A stretch of DNA of 64,000 bases, from contig CAWEGI010000015.1 in assembly GCA_963808815.1 (NCBI GenBank), forward strand, positions 186,001 through 250,000, in the 5' to 3' direction. This DNA is from DATBLE01 sp963808815. GTDB lineage: Bacteria; Actinomycetota; Thermoleophilia; Gaiellales; Gaiellaceae. The position numbers and the translations under genes were made by a program. The notes below the pieces were generated by a model, which did not search any database, had not been told where the DNA came from, and was given only the letters and a program-made list of their open reading frames with translations. This document shows, one piece after another, positions 19,961-29,172 of the stretch. Position 1 is the first letter of the stretch; every line of letters begins with the position of its first letter.

Positions 19961-21069
19961 GCGAGCACCTCGAACAGCGGCGTGTACTTGAGGCCGTGCG
20001 CCTCGGCGACCGCCTCGTACGTGACCTTCCCGTCGAGCACGTTCACGCCCGGTGCGAGTCCCGGGTCGAAGGCGACCGCTTCGCTGAGCCCGTGGCCCGC
20101 GATCGCCTCGACATACGGCAGCGTCGCGTTCGTCAGCGCCTTCGTCGACGTGATCGGAACCGCGCCGGGCATGTTCGCGACGCAGTAGTGGGTGACGCCG
20201 TCGACGACGTAAACGGGGTCGGTGTGGGTGGTCGGACGTGAGGTCTCGGCGCAGCCGCCCTGGTCGATCGCCACGTCGCAGAACACCGCGCCCTCCTTCA
20301 TCTCGCCGAGCATCGGCCGGCTGATCAGCTTCGGCGCCTTCGCGCCGGGGATCAGGACCGCGCCGATGACGACGTCTGCATCGCGGATCGACTCCTCGAT
20401 CTGCAGCGTGGACGACATCACCAGGCTGACCCGGCCGGAGAGGATCTCGTCGAGATGCCGCATCCGGTCGAGCGAGCGCTCGAGGATGGTCACGTTTGCG
20501 CCGAGGCCGATGGCGATCACCGCGGCGTTGTAGCCGACGATTCCGCCGCCGATCACCAGCACTCGGCCGGGGGCGACTCCGGCCACTCCGCCGAGCAGCA
20601 GACCACGGCCCCCGAGCGGCTTCTCCAGGAAGTACGCGCCCGCCTGGGCCGCGAGCCGGCCGGCGATCTCGCTCATCGGCGCGAGCAGCGGCAACGCGCC
20701 GTCGGCTGTCTCGACGGTCTCGTACGCGACGCAGGTCGCGCCGCTCGCGACCAGCGCTTCGGTCAACTCCTTGCTCGCGGCGAGATGGAGGTAGGTGAAG
20801 AGGATCTGGCCCTGGCGCAGCCGCGGATACTCCTCGGGAAGGGGCTCTTTCACCTTGAGCATCAGCTGGGCGGCGGCCCAGACCTCGTCGACGGATGCCA
20901 CCCTCGCACCGACCGCCTCGAAGTGCCGGTCGGCGAACGCGCTTCCCTCCCCCGCCCCCACCTCGACCAGCACTTCGTGCCCGCGCTGCACCAGTTCCCG
21001 GGCACCGGCCGGGGTGAGCGCCACACGGTACTCGTCCGGCTTGATCTCCTTGACGACGCCGATCTTCAC
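19957..21069 (-). CDS. ald: Alanine dehydrogenase
   Basis: Ald interconverts L-alanine and pyruvate plus ammonium with NAD. The 370-aa protein has VKEIKPDEYRVALTPAGARE at the start, the substrate residues in LKVKEPLPEEY (Lys) and FTYLHLAASKEL (His), the NAD-binding loop VLVIGGGIVGYNAA and the region HYCVANMPGAVPITSTKALT. Length and motifs are standard. A TAGAGT box lies 10 nt before the GTG start at 21069. It is convergent with the 41-aa membrane protein gene. Confidence 0.95.
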   Translation of the reverse strand: MKIGVVKEIKPDEYRVALTPAGARELVQRGHEVLVEVGAGEGSAFADRHFEAVGARVASVDEVWAAAQLMLKVKEPLPEEYPRLRQGQILFTYLHLAASKELTEALVASGATCVAYETVETADGALPLLAPMSEIAGRLAAQAGAYFLEKPLGGRGLLLGGVAGVAPGRVLVIGGGIVGYNAAVIAIGLGANVTILERSLDRMRHLDEILSGRVSLVMSSTLQIEESIRDADVVIGAVLIPGAKAPKLISRPMLGEMKEGAVFCDVAIDQGGCAETSRPTTHTDPVYVVDGVTHYCVANMPGAVPITSTKALTNATLPYVEAIAGHGLSEAVAFDPGLAPGVNVLDGKVTYEAVAEAHGLKYTPLFEVLA

Positions 21070-21102
21070 GGGCGCGCGGACTCTAACGGGTCGCGCCCGG
21101 GC

Positions 21103-21627
21103 CTACTCGAGGTGGGCGCGCGCGGAGAACAGGGTGAAGCTCGAGGGCGGCTCGGGCGAGTCGATCGCAGTCGGGAAGATCACCCCGATCGACACCCCCA
21201 GACTGTCGTCGAGCGCATGATTGCCTCGCCACTTCAGCTCGGTGCTGCCGATCTGGAGGTCCGGCGGATGCTTGTCCGGGAAGTCCCAGAAGAAGAACCG
21301 CGTGTCTCCGTCCCAGAGGTGGAGATTGCGGACCTCCCCGGCGGGCGGCACCTCGTAGTGCACTTCGAGCCGCACGAGCCGACCCAGGTCGGAGAACGGC
21401 GTGGTTCCGCCGACGGCGATCGGGGCGGGTATGTCGATCGGCACGGGAATCGGCAGGTGGATCCATGCGTGCTGGGCCTGCGCCGCGACGACGGAGCCCC
21501 AGCCGCGATACAGGATCGTACTCGGCGGGCTCGAGTTCTCGAACTCGACCTGTGCGGCGGTGCCGTGGACGAGGATGTCGCGTTCGCTCCGCGGGAGCGC
21601 CGTCCCGATCACGCTGGGGTCGACCAC
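21103..21627 (-). CDS. Conserved-looking hypothetical protein
   Basis: The 174-aa protein is rich in aromatic and proline residues (HAWIHLPIPVPIDIPAPIA, NLHLWDGDTRFFFWDFPD) and has alternating short strands that suggest an all-beta fold. There is no signal peptide or transmembrane helix and no motif I recognise. The GTG at 21627 is chosen over an upstream TTG because a TACGCT box lies 8 nt before it. It is a single-gene unit between DUF3866 and ald. Confidence 0.65.
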   Translation of the reverse strand: MVDPSVIGTALPRSERDILVHGTAAQVEFENSSPPSTILYRGWGSVVAAQAQHAWIHLPIPVPIDIPAPIAVGGTTPFSDLGRLVRLEVHYEVPPAGEVRNLHLWDGDTRFFFWDFPDKHPPDLQIGSTELKWRGNHALDDSLGVSIGVIFPTAIDSPEPPSSFTLFSARAHLE

Positions 21628-21635
21628 GCGCGGCG

Positions 21636-21641
21636 AGCGTA
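21636..21641 (-). promoter_or_regulatory. -10 box of the 174-aa hypothetical gene
   Basis: TACGCT on the minus strand lies 8 nt before the GTG at 21627. The box overlaps the codons of the alternative upstream start, which argues against that start. Confidence 0.4.
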
Positions 21642-21663
21642 GCAACGCGGTCGAATGTGGGCG

Positions 21664-22620
21664 TCAGTCGGACGGGCCTCCCGCCGGGCCGAGCAGTCCG
21701 CGCGCGAGCCGTCCCGCCGCGAACGCCGCCGCGAAGAACGCGGGGTCGTCCTCCGGCCCGCGGCCCATGTGCGAGAGCGGCAGGCCGGCGCCGGCCTCCT
21801 CCCAGCCCTCGCCGTCCTCGCCGACGCTGACGTCGCCCAGCACGAGATCGAGCACCGACTTGGTGTGATGCGAGACGCCGCGGTGCCGCTCGCGCGGATC
21901 CGCTTCGGAAACCCTGGCGGCGAGGACCGGCCGGCCGCCGAGGGCGAGCGCCGCGTTCGCCGCAGTCGCGGCCGCGGTCCCGCCGTGGCCGAGCCGCGTG
22001 CCGGTCCCGACGATGCCCGGCCCGATCGCGCACACCACGGCTTCGGCGCCCGAGGCCTTCGCCCACGTCAGCGCGGACCAGACCGACACGCATTCGGTAT
22101 CGCCGCCGAAACAGGCGCCGACCGTCGCGACCGTCTCCACGAGCCCGCACGCCCGCAGCTCTCGGACGGTGTCCGACAGCGCAACCGGCAGCGCCCCACC
22201 CTCGAGCTGCACGTAAACGACCCGAAGGCCGGCGAGCGCGGCACACACCGGCGCCACCTGGCTGTGCAGCGAGCAGCAGACGACGGGCATGCCGTCGAGC
22301 GAATCGGCGAGTTCCGCTGTCTCCTCGGCGTGCCGGGCTGCAACCTGCCCCGGCGCGTAGGGCAGCTTCATCACGTGCGCGTCCGGCTCGGCGGCGAGCC
22401 CGAGACCGCGGGTCAGGTTCACGTAGAGGACGTCGAAGCCTCCGGAGCCGAGTCCGAGGTCGCGCGCCTGCGTGTTCACCACTACCTCGTCGCCGAGCGC
22501 GACCGGGCCCGTCAGCCGTGGGTACGTAACACAGGGCGTCCCGTCCACCTCGATCCGCGCCAGGCCGTCGTGGCGCTCCAGCACCGCCGTGACCGTGCCG
22601 CGGCGGAGGCTAAGCGCCAC
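21664..22620 (-). CDS. DUF3866 family protein
   Basis: The protein of about 318 aa resembles the DUF3866 family found in actinobacteria and firmicutes. Features are the N-terminal beta domain (GTVTAVLERHDGLARIEVDG), VMKLPYAPGQ, PVVCCSLHSQVAPVCAAL, VGPGIVGTGTRLGHGG-like glycine motifs and the C-terminal SHHTKSVLDLVLGDV. The function of the family is not established. The GTG at 22620 lies inside the last codons of the M20 peptidase gene (11-nt overlap), so the two are translated from one mRNA. Confidence 0.8.
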   Translation of the reverse strand: MALSLRRGTVTAVLERHDGLARIEVDGTPCVTYPRLTGPVALGDEVVVNTQARDLGLGSGGFDVLYVNLTRGLGLAAEPDAHVMKLPYAPGQVAARHAEETAELADSLDGMPVVCCSLHSQVAPVCAALAGLRVVYVQLEGGALPVALSDTVRELRACGLVETVATVGACFGGDTECVSVWSALTWAKASGAEAVVCAIGPGIVGTGTRLGHGGTAAATAANAALALGGRPVLAARVSEADPRERHRGVSHHTKSVLDLVLGDVSVGEDGEGWEEAGAGLPLSHMGRGPEDDPAFFAAAFAAGRLARGLLGPAGGPSD

Positions 22621-23716
22621 GCGCCTCCGCCAGCAGGGCAAGCGTGACCTCGACCATCTCCTCGAGGTCGGCGACGGCGATGTGCTCCTGCGGCGTGTGG
22701 ATCTCGGCCATCCCGTTCGCGAGGTTCAGGCATGCGAGGCCGCGCAGGTTGAAGACGTTGGCGTCTGCCCCGCCGCCCGAGAGCGCATAGGTGGGCTCGT
22801 GTCCGGTCCGGCGAAGCGCGGCCTGGGCGAGCCGCACAGGCTCGTCTGCCTTCGCGAAGCGGTAGCCGTGGAAGCCGCGGGTCACCTCGGCCTCGACCTC
22901 GCATCCGGCCAGGGAGGCGGCGAACGAGCAGGCGTCGAGCATCTCCTGTACGACGTCCGCGAGCTTCCGCTCGTCGTGGGACCGCGCCTCGCAGTTCAGG
23001 ACGCAGCGGTCGGGGACGATGTTGCGGGCGACGCCGCCCTGGATGACGCCGACGTTGGCCGAGGTCTCCTCGTCGAGACGTCCGAGTCTCATGTCCGCGA
23101 TCGCGCGGCCGGCGGCCGCGATCGCAGAGCGCCCCTCCTCCGGCGCCATGCCGGCGTGGGCGGACTGGCCGACGAAGGTGATCTCCATGATCATCGAGTT
23201 CGGCGCGCCGAGGATCACTTCGCCGATCGGCCCGGCCTGGTCGTAGACGTAGCCCACCCGGGCGGCGAACCGCGAGCAGTCGAACGCCTGGGCGCCGCGC
23301 AGGCCGACCTCCTCCTTCGGCGTGAACAGGAGCTCGAGGCCCGCGTGCGGGACCCGCTCCTCGACCACCCGCCGGGCGGTCTCGACCATCGCCACGACCG
23401 CAGATTTGTTGTCCGCGCCGAGGATCGTGCCGCCGCTGTTCCGGACGACGCCGTCCTCGACGACCGGCTCGATGGGGCCGGTCGGCGGCACCGTGTCCAT
23501 GTGCGAGCAGAGGAATAGCGGCGTCCCTGCCGCCGTCGGTTCCAGCCGTGTGTACAGGTTGCCGGCGTTCGAGCCGATCTCCACACCGGCGCCGTCCTCG
23601 TCGACCTCGAGCCCGAGGCCGCGCAGCTCCGCTGTGACGCGGTCGGCGACCGTCCGCTCCTCGCCCGGAGGCGTCGGCAGGGCGGTGAGGTCGAGAAAGA
23701 GGTCGAGCACGCCCAT
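22610..23716 (-). CDS. M20 family metallopeptidase (peptidase T-like)
   Basis: The 368-aa protein is a zinc aminopeptidase/tripeptidase-like M20 enzyme. It shows the metal motif LFLCSHMDTVPP (His and Asp), ILGADNKSAVVAMVE (bridging Asp), FTPKEEVGLRGAQ (catalytic Glu and metal Glu), the dimerisation domain with AHAGMAPEEGRSAI, and the final metal His in MAEIHTPQEHI. Peptide substrate is not known. A TAGCAT box lies 9 nt before the ATG. It overlaps the DUF3866 gene downstream. Confidence 0.9.
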   Translation of the reverse strand: MGVLDLFLDLTALPTPPGEERTVADRVTAELRGLGLEVDEDGAGVEIGSNAGNLYTRLEPTAAGTPLFLCSHMDTVPPTGPIEPVVEDGVVRNSGGTILGADNKSAVVAMVETARRVVEERVPHAGLELLFTPKEEVGLRGAQAFDCSRFAARVGYVYDQAGPIGEVILGAPNSMIMEITFVGQSAHAGMAPEEGRSAIAAAGRAIADMRLGRLDEETSANVGVIQGGVARNIVPDRCVLNCEARSHDERKLADVVQEMLDACSFAASLAGCEVEAEVTRGFHGYRFAKADEPVRLAQAALRRTGHEPTYALSGGGADANVFNLRGLACLNLANGMAEIHTPQEHIAVADLEEMVEVTLALLAEARGA

Positions 23717-23733
23717 CGCGGGGCGATGCTAGA

Positions 23734-25371
23734 TCAGCTGCGCGCGGCGGTGACGCCCTGTCGCGCGCGGGCGCGGTCGTGCGCGGCGCCGACGAACTCG
23801 CGGAAGAGCGGCGCGGGCCTGGTCGGTCGCGACTTGAACTCCGGGTGGAACTGGCTGGCGACGAACCAGGGATGGTCGGGCAACTCGACGATCTCCACCA
23901 GCCGCCCCTCCTGGAACGTGCCGGAGATGACGAGGCCGGCGTCGACGATCTGCTGGCGGTAGTGGTTGTTCACCTCGTAGCGGTGGCGGTGACGCTCGTG
24001 GACGACCGGCTCGCCGTAGGTCTCGTGGGTGCGCGTCCCCTCAGCGATCTCGACCGCCTGCGCACCGAGGCGCATCGTCCCGCCCAGGTCCTCGACCTCC
24101 TTCTGCTCGGGGAGCAGGTCGATCACGGGGAACGGCGTCTCGGGGTCCATCTCGGTCGAGTTGGCGCCCTCGAGACCGACCACGTGGCGCGCGAACTCGG
24201 AGACGGCGACGTGCATGCCGAGGCAGATGCCGAGGTACGGGATCGAATGCTCCCGGGCGACGCGGCAGGCGAGGATCTTGCCCTCCCAGCCGCGAGAGCC
24301 GAAGCCCCCGGGAACCAGTACGCCGTCCACGGTCTCCAGCTCGCGCTGCGCCTCTTCCAGCGACATCCCCTCGGCGTCGACCCAGCGCACCCTGACGTGG
24401 CAGCCGTGGTGGATCCCTGCGTGCTTGAGCGCCTCGTGCACGGAGAGGTAGGCGTCGTGCAGCTTCACGTACTTGCCGACGAGGCCGATCGTCACCTCGA
24501 TCTCGCGCTGTCGGATCCGCTCGGTCAGTTCGAGCCACTCGCCGAGGTCGGCGTGCCCCTCGGGCAGACCGAGCTTGCGGCAGACGAGGTCGTCGAGGCC
24601 CTGCTCCTGGAGCGCGGCGGGCACGAGGTACACGTCCGAGACGTCCTCGTTGGCGATCACGTCCTCCGGCTCGACGTCGGCGAAGAGCGCGATCTTGTCG
24701 CGCACATCGGGCGAGATCACGTCGCGCGATCGGCAGACGACGACGTCGGGGTGGATACCGATGCGCCGCAGCTCGTTCACGGAGTGCTGGGTCGGCTTCG
24801 TCTTCAGCTCACCGGCCGAGTCGACGTACGGGACGAGCGTGACGTGGACGTAGAGGACGTTCTCTGCGCCCGCCTCGCGCCGGAACTGGCGGATCGCCTC
24901 CAGGAACGGCAGCGACTCGATGTCGCCGACCGTCCCGCCGATCTCGCTGATCACGACGTCGGCGTCGCTCTGCTCGGCCGAGCGGCGGATCCGGTCCTTG
25001 ATCTCGTCGGTGATGTGCGGGATCACCTGGACGGTCTTGCCGAGGTAGTCACCCTTGCGCTCGCGGCGGAGCACGCGGTCCCAGATGCCACCCTGGGTGT
25101 GGTTCGCGCTCCGGGCGAGGTTCTGGTCGAGGAAGCGCTCGTAGTGGCCGATGTCGAGGTCGGTCTCGGCGCCGTCCTCGGTGACGAAGACCTCGCCGTG
25201 CTGGAAAGGGCTCATCGTGCCGGGGTCGACGTTGAGATAGGGATCGAACTTCTGGACGTCGACCTTCAGGCCCCGCGCCTTGAGCAGCCGACCAAGCGAC
25301 GCAGCAGTGATGCCCTTGCCCAGGGACGAGACGACGCCGCCGGTGACGAAGACGTACCGGGTCTTGCTCAC
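23734..25371 (-). CDS. pyrG: CTP synthase
   Basis: PyrG makes CTP from UTP, ATP and glutamine. The 545-aa enzyme has the synthetase domain (YVFVTGGVVSSLGKGITAAS, DPYLNVDPGTMSPFQHGEVF) and a C-terminal class I glutaminase with the nucleophile cysteine in LGICLGMH and the His-Glu of SQFHPEFKSRP. The GTG at 25371 is chosen because MSKTRYVFVTGG is the family N-terminus and it overlaps the stop of the upstream glycosyltransferase gene (GTGA). The placement of pyrG after the steA/steB genes is conserved in actinobacteria. Confidence 0.97.
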   Translation of the reverse strand: MSKTRYVFVTGGVVSSLGKGITAASLGRLLKARGLKVDVQKFDPYLNVDPGTMSPFQHGEVFVTEDGAETDLDIGHYERFLDQNLARSANHTQGGIWDRVLRRERKGDYLGKTVQVIPHITDEIKDRIRRSAEQSDADVVISEIGGTVGDIESLPFLEAIRQFRREAGAENVLYVHVTLVPYVDSAGELKTKPTQHSVNELRRIGIHPDVVVCRSRDVISPDVRDKIALFADVEPEDVIANEDVSDVYLVPAALQEQGLDDLVCRKLGLPEGHADLGEWLELTERIRQREIEVTIGLVGKYVKLHDAYLSVHEALKHAGIHHGCHVRVRWVDAEGMSLEEAQRELETVDGVLVPGGFGSRGWEGKILACRVAREHSIPYLGICLGMHVAVSEFARHVVGLEGANSTEMDPETPFPVIDLLPEQKEVEDLGGTMRLGAQAVEIAEGTRTHETYGEPVVHERHRHRYEVNNHYRQQIVDAGLVISGTFQEGRLVEIVELPDHPWFVASQFHPEFKSRPTRPAPLFREFVGAAHDRARARQGVTAARS

Positions 25372-26576
25372 GCCTGCCGCCCCGCGGCATCGAGATCGCG
25401 GAGCACCGGCGTCCGTTCGATCGCCCTGCCGACCGAGGTGAGCTCGCCGAGGAGGTTGAGGGTCGCGAGCGCTCCGATCGCCAGCCACTGCCCTCGCCCC
25501 GCGAAGCGCTTCACGGAACTCAAGCCTAGCAGGGCCCCCAGCGCGTTCGACCCCGAGTCCCCGAGCATCGCCATCTCGCGAAGATCGTAGGGTGCGAGGA
25601 TGACGGCGGGCAGAAGCGGTGCCCGGAGAGGCAACGCCGCCAGCGCGTAGGCCTTCAGCGCTCGACCCGGCTTGGTGTCGAGCTGGTTGAGCGCGTTCGC
25701 GGCGAGGCCGACCAACAGGGCGCCGCGCGCGCTACGGGTCGCCAGCAGGCCGACGAGCGGGATGCCGACGAGCTTCAGGACACCGGTCGTGCGGCCGGCC
25801 CGCAGGTGCGCGGCCACACCGCGCTCGGATCCGGCGAAGAGATCGTCCGCCAGGCCGATCGCGACGACCGGCGCCACCCGCGGCTCGAGTGCGCCGACGA
25901 CCCAGCCGACGAGCGGGAGCCGCAGGCCGCGGTGGTTGGCCGCGAGCGGGCCGAACCCGAGCATGACGTCGCGCAGCTGGCGCCCGCGGTGAATGAACCC
26001 GCGGAGGTCGCGCCCGGTGGCGTGGTGACGCAGCGGGAGCTCGACCTCCCCGACGCTGAGCCCTGCCGCCAGGGCGTCGTACGTCATCCGCGCCTCGCAG
26101 CCGAACCCGGCTGCGACGGGGAAGCAGGCGCGGCGGGCGCGGCGGGACAGCCTCCGCTGGCCCGACAGCGGCTCCCGTAGCTCTCGCCCGGTTCCCAGCC
26201 GGATCAGGACAGCTGCGGTGCGCTTGACGATGCCGAAGCCGCCTCCCTGCTGCTCCGCGAACGCGGCAACGGCGAGGTCGGACTCGTGCTCGAGCAGCGG
26301 CCGGAGGTCGCCGATCAGATCGGCGTCGCAGAGCAGCAGCGGGCCGCTCGGCGCGGCGCGCTCGGCCAGCGCCAGCGCCTGGCCTTTGCCGCGCCGGGGC
26401 AATCGCAGGACCCTTGCGCCGGCCGCGTCCGCCTCGGCCGCGGTTCGGTCGCGCGAGCCGTCGTCGGCGACGATCACGTCGGCATCGGGGAACTGCTCGC
26501 GGAGGGCTCCGACCGTCCGCCCGATGCGACCCTCCTCGTCGCGGGCGGCGATCAGGATCGACAGGCTCTCAGCCAC
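25368..26576 (-). CDS. GT2 glycosyltransferase fused to C-terminal half of an MraY/WecA-like domain
   Basis: Residues 1 to about 200 form a family 2 glycosyltransferase: LSILIAARDEEGRIGRTV, VIVADDGSRDRTAAEA, LLLCDADLIGD and later a membrane-proximal RRGRQLRDVMLG. Residues from about 215 onward are hydrophobic and contain GLADDLFAG, NALNQLDTKPGRALKAYAL and MLGDSGSNALGALLGL, which resemble conserved motifs of polyprenyl-phosphate sugar-phosphate transferases. The family's first half, with its DDxxK motif, is absent. The GTG at 26576 overlaps the end of steB, and its TGA overlaps pyrG, so it sits inside the steA-steB-pyrG unit. A role in envelope glycan lipid synthesis is inferred from this context. 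Confidence 0.75.
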   Translation of the reverse strand: MAESLSILIAARDEEGRIGRTVGALREQFPDADVIVADDGSRDRTAAEADAAGARVLRLPRRGKGQALALAERAAPSGPLLLCDADLIGDLRPLLEHESDLAVAAFAEQQGGGFGIVKRTAAVLIRLGTGRELREPLSGQRRLSRRARRACFPVAAGFGCEARMTYDALAAGLSVGEVELPLRHHATGRDLRGFIHRGRQLRDVMLGFGPLAANHRGLRLPLVGWVVGALEPRVAPVVAIGLADDLFAGSERGVAAHLRAGRTTGVLKLVGIPLVGLLATRSARGALLVGLAANALNQLDTKPGRALKAYALAALPLRAPLLPAVILAPYDLREMAMLGDSGSNALGALLGLSSVKRFAGRGQWLAIGALATLNLLGELTSVGRAIERTPVLRDLDAAGRQA

Positions 26577-27460
26577 CCGACGGCGCGGGGGGCGCGATGT
26601 CGGGCAAGACGCCGTCGCGTGCGGTCTTCTTCACGCCGTACTGCCCCGGGACGGCCCCGCCGAGGAGCAGGGCGAGGGCGAGCCGGCCCGACTCCGAGTC
26701 CAGGTCGTCCACGCTCGCGAGGTCCTGCTTGGCGAAGGCTTCGACCGCGGATGTCCCGGGCCGGGTCACCTCGACACCGACCGCAGGCACGTCCGTCGAG
26801 GCGAGCCCCTTGTAGAAGCCGGCGAGAAAGCGCGCCGTCGCGCCCGTCTGCGGGCCGACGCTGCGGGCGACGACGATCCCGTCGAGCGACACCGCATCGT
26901 TGCCGGCGCGCTCCTCGACCAGGTCGGCCGAAAGCGCCTGCCAGAGCGGGCTGCCGGCCTTCGATGCGAACTCGCCGCCGAGTCGGCGGCCCAGCTCGCC
27001 GATCTTCCGCGGGGTGGCGAGCGCCGCAAGGGCCGGGCGCCCCTTCAGAGCCCTGCGCAGGGCGGGCACCTCGATGGGAAGCTTGAGCGCGCGCACCCGG
27101 AGCGGAGGCACGGTGCCGCCGTCGCTCAGGGTCTGCTCGACCAGCGAGCGGACGCGCCGGTCGATACCGGCCGGCGAATACGAGCCCGATGCTCGTCCCC
27201 GAGAGCCGTCCGCTCATCAGCGTCGGATACGCGTCCTCGACGAAGGCCTGCGCGGCGCGCTGCGACCTCGTCAGGTCGGCGCTGCGCTTCGTTGCGGAGT
27301 CGAGGCGGTTCTTCAGATCGGCGATCTGCTCGTTGAGCAGCCGCCGTTCGCTGTTCTGGACGAAGCCCTTCCCAGAGATGCCCACGCCGACGACGATCCC
27401 GATGATCAGGGCGAGGAAGACGGCCGCCAGGGAGGCGACGTGGTAGCGGAGATCGAACAT
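26569..27460 (-). CDS. SteB/MctB family membrane protein, frameshifted
   Basis: The family (annotated as copper transporter MctB in mycobacteria, SteB in corynebacteria) has one N-terminal transmembrane helix, a coiled coil and an extracytoplasmic domain. Here the start MFDLRYHVASLAAVFLALII and GIVVGVGISGKGFVQ match the family, followed by a coiled coil (NEQIADLKNRLDSATKRSAD). One extra base near 27168 breaks the frame between SIGLVFAG and GIDRRVRSLVEQTLSDGG. The remaining domain continues to APPAPSGG. The corrected protein is about 296 aa. In corynebacteria SteB works with SteA, encoded just upstream, in cell separation. Confidence 0.85.
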
Positions 27461-27463
27461 GCG

Positions 27464-27896
27464 TCAGAGGGACGCCGCAGTCTGGCACAGCGCGTACAGG
27501 CGACCGGCCGCCCTTCGCGCCAACGTCCGGCGGAAGGCGATCAGCCAGGGCCCCTCCACGGTGATCGTCGCGCGGGTGCGGTCGGCGGCGGTCGCCTCCA
27601 GCTCGACGCGCACGTCGAGCTTCTCGCCTGCGAGGTGGAAGGCGAAGAGCCCGGGCCGTTCCGACGCGGTCACGACGAGTGTTCCTGTCGGCCTCGGGCC
27701 GCCGGAGCAGCGTCGGCTCGTTACCGGCGGTCACCTGCCAGCGTGCGCCCGCGGCCGAGCCCCGGCGGTCCGGTTGGACGCCCGCGATGCCCGGCCACCA
27801 GTCGGCGAGATGGAAAGGCTCGCCGAGGAAGTCCCACACCTCCGGCCGGGGAGCGAGCAGCTCGCGTGACGCGGTGACCTTCAACGCGCCTGCCAC
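27464..27896 (-). CDS. SRPBCC (START-like) family protein, frameshifted
   Basis: The protein begins VTASRELLAPRPEVWDFLGE and continues PFHLADWWPGIAGVQPD, a typical start of polyketide-cyclase/SRPBCC proteins that bind hydrophobic ligands. One extra A near 27680 breaks the frame; removal joins RRPEADR to TLVVTASERPGLFAFHL. The corrected length is 143 aa. It lies between steA and steB with only three bases to the steB start, so it belongs to that transcript. Ligand unknown. Confidence 0.72.
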
Positions 27897-28032
27897 CGCC
27901 GCGGCCGTGACGGTTTCGGCACGGTCCCGTGTCCCATCGGTGTGATTTTCCCGGTTACGATCGCCCTGGGGAGGAGGCCGGGCACGCCTTACGGCGCGGC
28001 CGGAAGGACATGGCCGGAACGGCTGCGGCCGA

Positions 28033-29172
28033 TCAGCCGAGGCCGAGCCAGTCGCGGACCCGGAGGACGATCAGCTGAATCAGGTGCTCGACCCCCGGAG
28101 AGGCGATGACGGCAACCACGATCGCGCCGAGGCCGGTCACGCCCAGCGCGACCAGCGGCCACAGGCCGACCCGACGCGAGACGAGTCGGGACACGCCCTT
28201 GGCGTCGACGAGGATCTCGCCCACGCGCAGCCGCGTCAGGAACGTCGACGACATCCCCGCGCGGTTCCGCTCCATGAACTCGATCAGGTTGAAGTGCGTC
28301 CCGACGGCGACGATCAGCTCTGCGCCCTTCTCGTAGGCCAGCATCAGAGCGACGTCCTCGCTGATCCCCATCGCGGGGACGACCTCGAACGGCACGCCGA
28401 GTGCCTGCGCTCGCGCGGCGCCGGGCGCATCGCCGTTCCCGCGGTATGCGTGCACGAGCAGCTCGGCGCCGCTCTTGAGCGCGGCGTCGGAAACCGAGTC
28501 CATGTCCCCGACGATCACGTTCGGCTTGTACCCGGCCTCGATCAACGCGTCGGCGCCGCCGTCGACACCCACCAGCACCGGCTTGAAGTCCCGGACGTAC
28601 GGGCGCACGATCCGTAGGTCGCGCTTGTGGCCCGGACCGCGGGCGACGATCAGCGCGTGCCTGTCGCGGAAGCGCGTCCGGAGCGGCGGGAAGTCGATGC
28701 CCTCGACGAGCAGGCTGCCCTCCGCCCGCAGGTGCTGCAGGGTGTTCTCCGCGAACTCCGACAGCGACTCGGTGACCCGCCCGCGCTGCTCGGCCAGGGT
28801 GCGCTCGAGCTCACGCTCCTCTCTTGCCCGGCCCCGGGCCAGGCACGTCCCGTTCCGGAAGACGCTGGCACCGCGCACGGTCAGCTGCTCACCCTCGGTG
28901 ACATCGTCGAACAGCTCCGAGCCCGGGACGTCGATCAGCGTCACGCCGCCGCGGACGAGCAGCAGCGGCCCGACGTTCGGAAAGCGCCCGGAGAGGGACT
29001 CCGACACGTTGACGACGACGCGGACGCCGGTCTCGAGCAGCTCCTCGGCGGTGACCCGGTCGAGATCGGCGTGGTCGACGATCGCCACATCGTCCTGGCC
29101 GAGCCGATGCACGAGGCGCTTGGTCCGACGGTCGAGTCGTGCCGGCCCGGTGAACTCGACCAGGCTAGCCAC
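28033..29172 (-). CDS. steA: SteA-like cytokinetic protein
   Basis: The 379-aa protein matches SteA, a thiamin-pyrophosphokinase-like fold protein with a C-terminal membrane helix that works with SteB in daughter-cell separation in corynebacteria. The N-terminal part has RLVHRLGQDDVAIVDHADLD. The nucleotide-binding-like core contains KPVLVGVDGGADALIEAGYK and PNVIVGDMDSVSD. The C-terminal helix is VGLWPLVALGVTGLGAIVVA. The GTG at 29172 is favoured over an upstream TTG; it overlaps the recN stop by eight bases. The gene order recN-steA-steB-pyrG matches other actinobacteria. Confidence 0.88.
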   Translation of the reverse strand: MASLVEFTGPARLDRRTKRLVHRLGQDDVAIVDHADLDRVTAEELLETGVRVVVNVSESLSGRFPNVGPLLLVRGGVTLIDVPGSELFDDVTEGEQLTVRGASVFRNGTCLARGRAREERELERTLAEQRGRVTESLSEFAENTLQHLRAEGSLLVEGIDFPPLRTRFRDRHALIVARGPGHKRDLRIVRPYVRDFKPVLVGVDGGADALIEAGYKPNVIVGDMDSVSDAALKSGAELLVHAYRGNGDAPGAARAQALGVPFEVVPAMGISEDVALMLAYEKGAELIVAVGTHFNLIEFMERNRAGMSSTFLTRLRVGEILVDAKGVSRLVSRRVGLWPLVALGVTGLGAIVVAVIASPGVEHLIQLIVLRVRDWLGLG

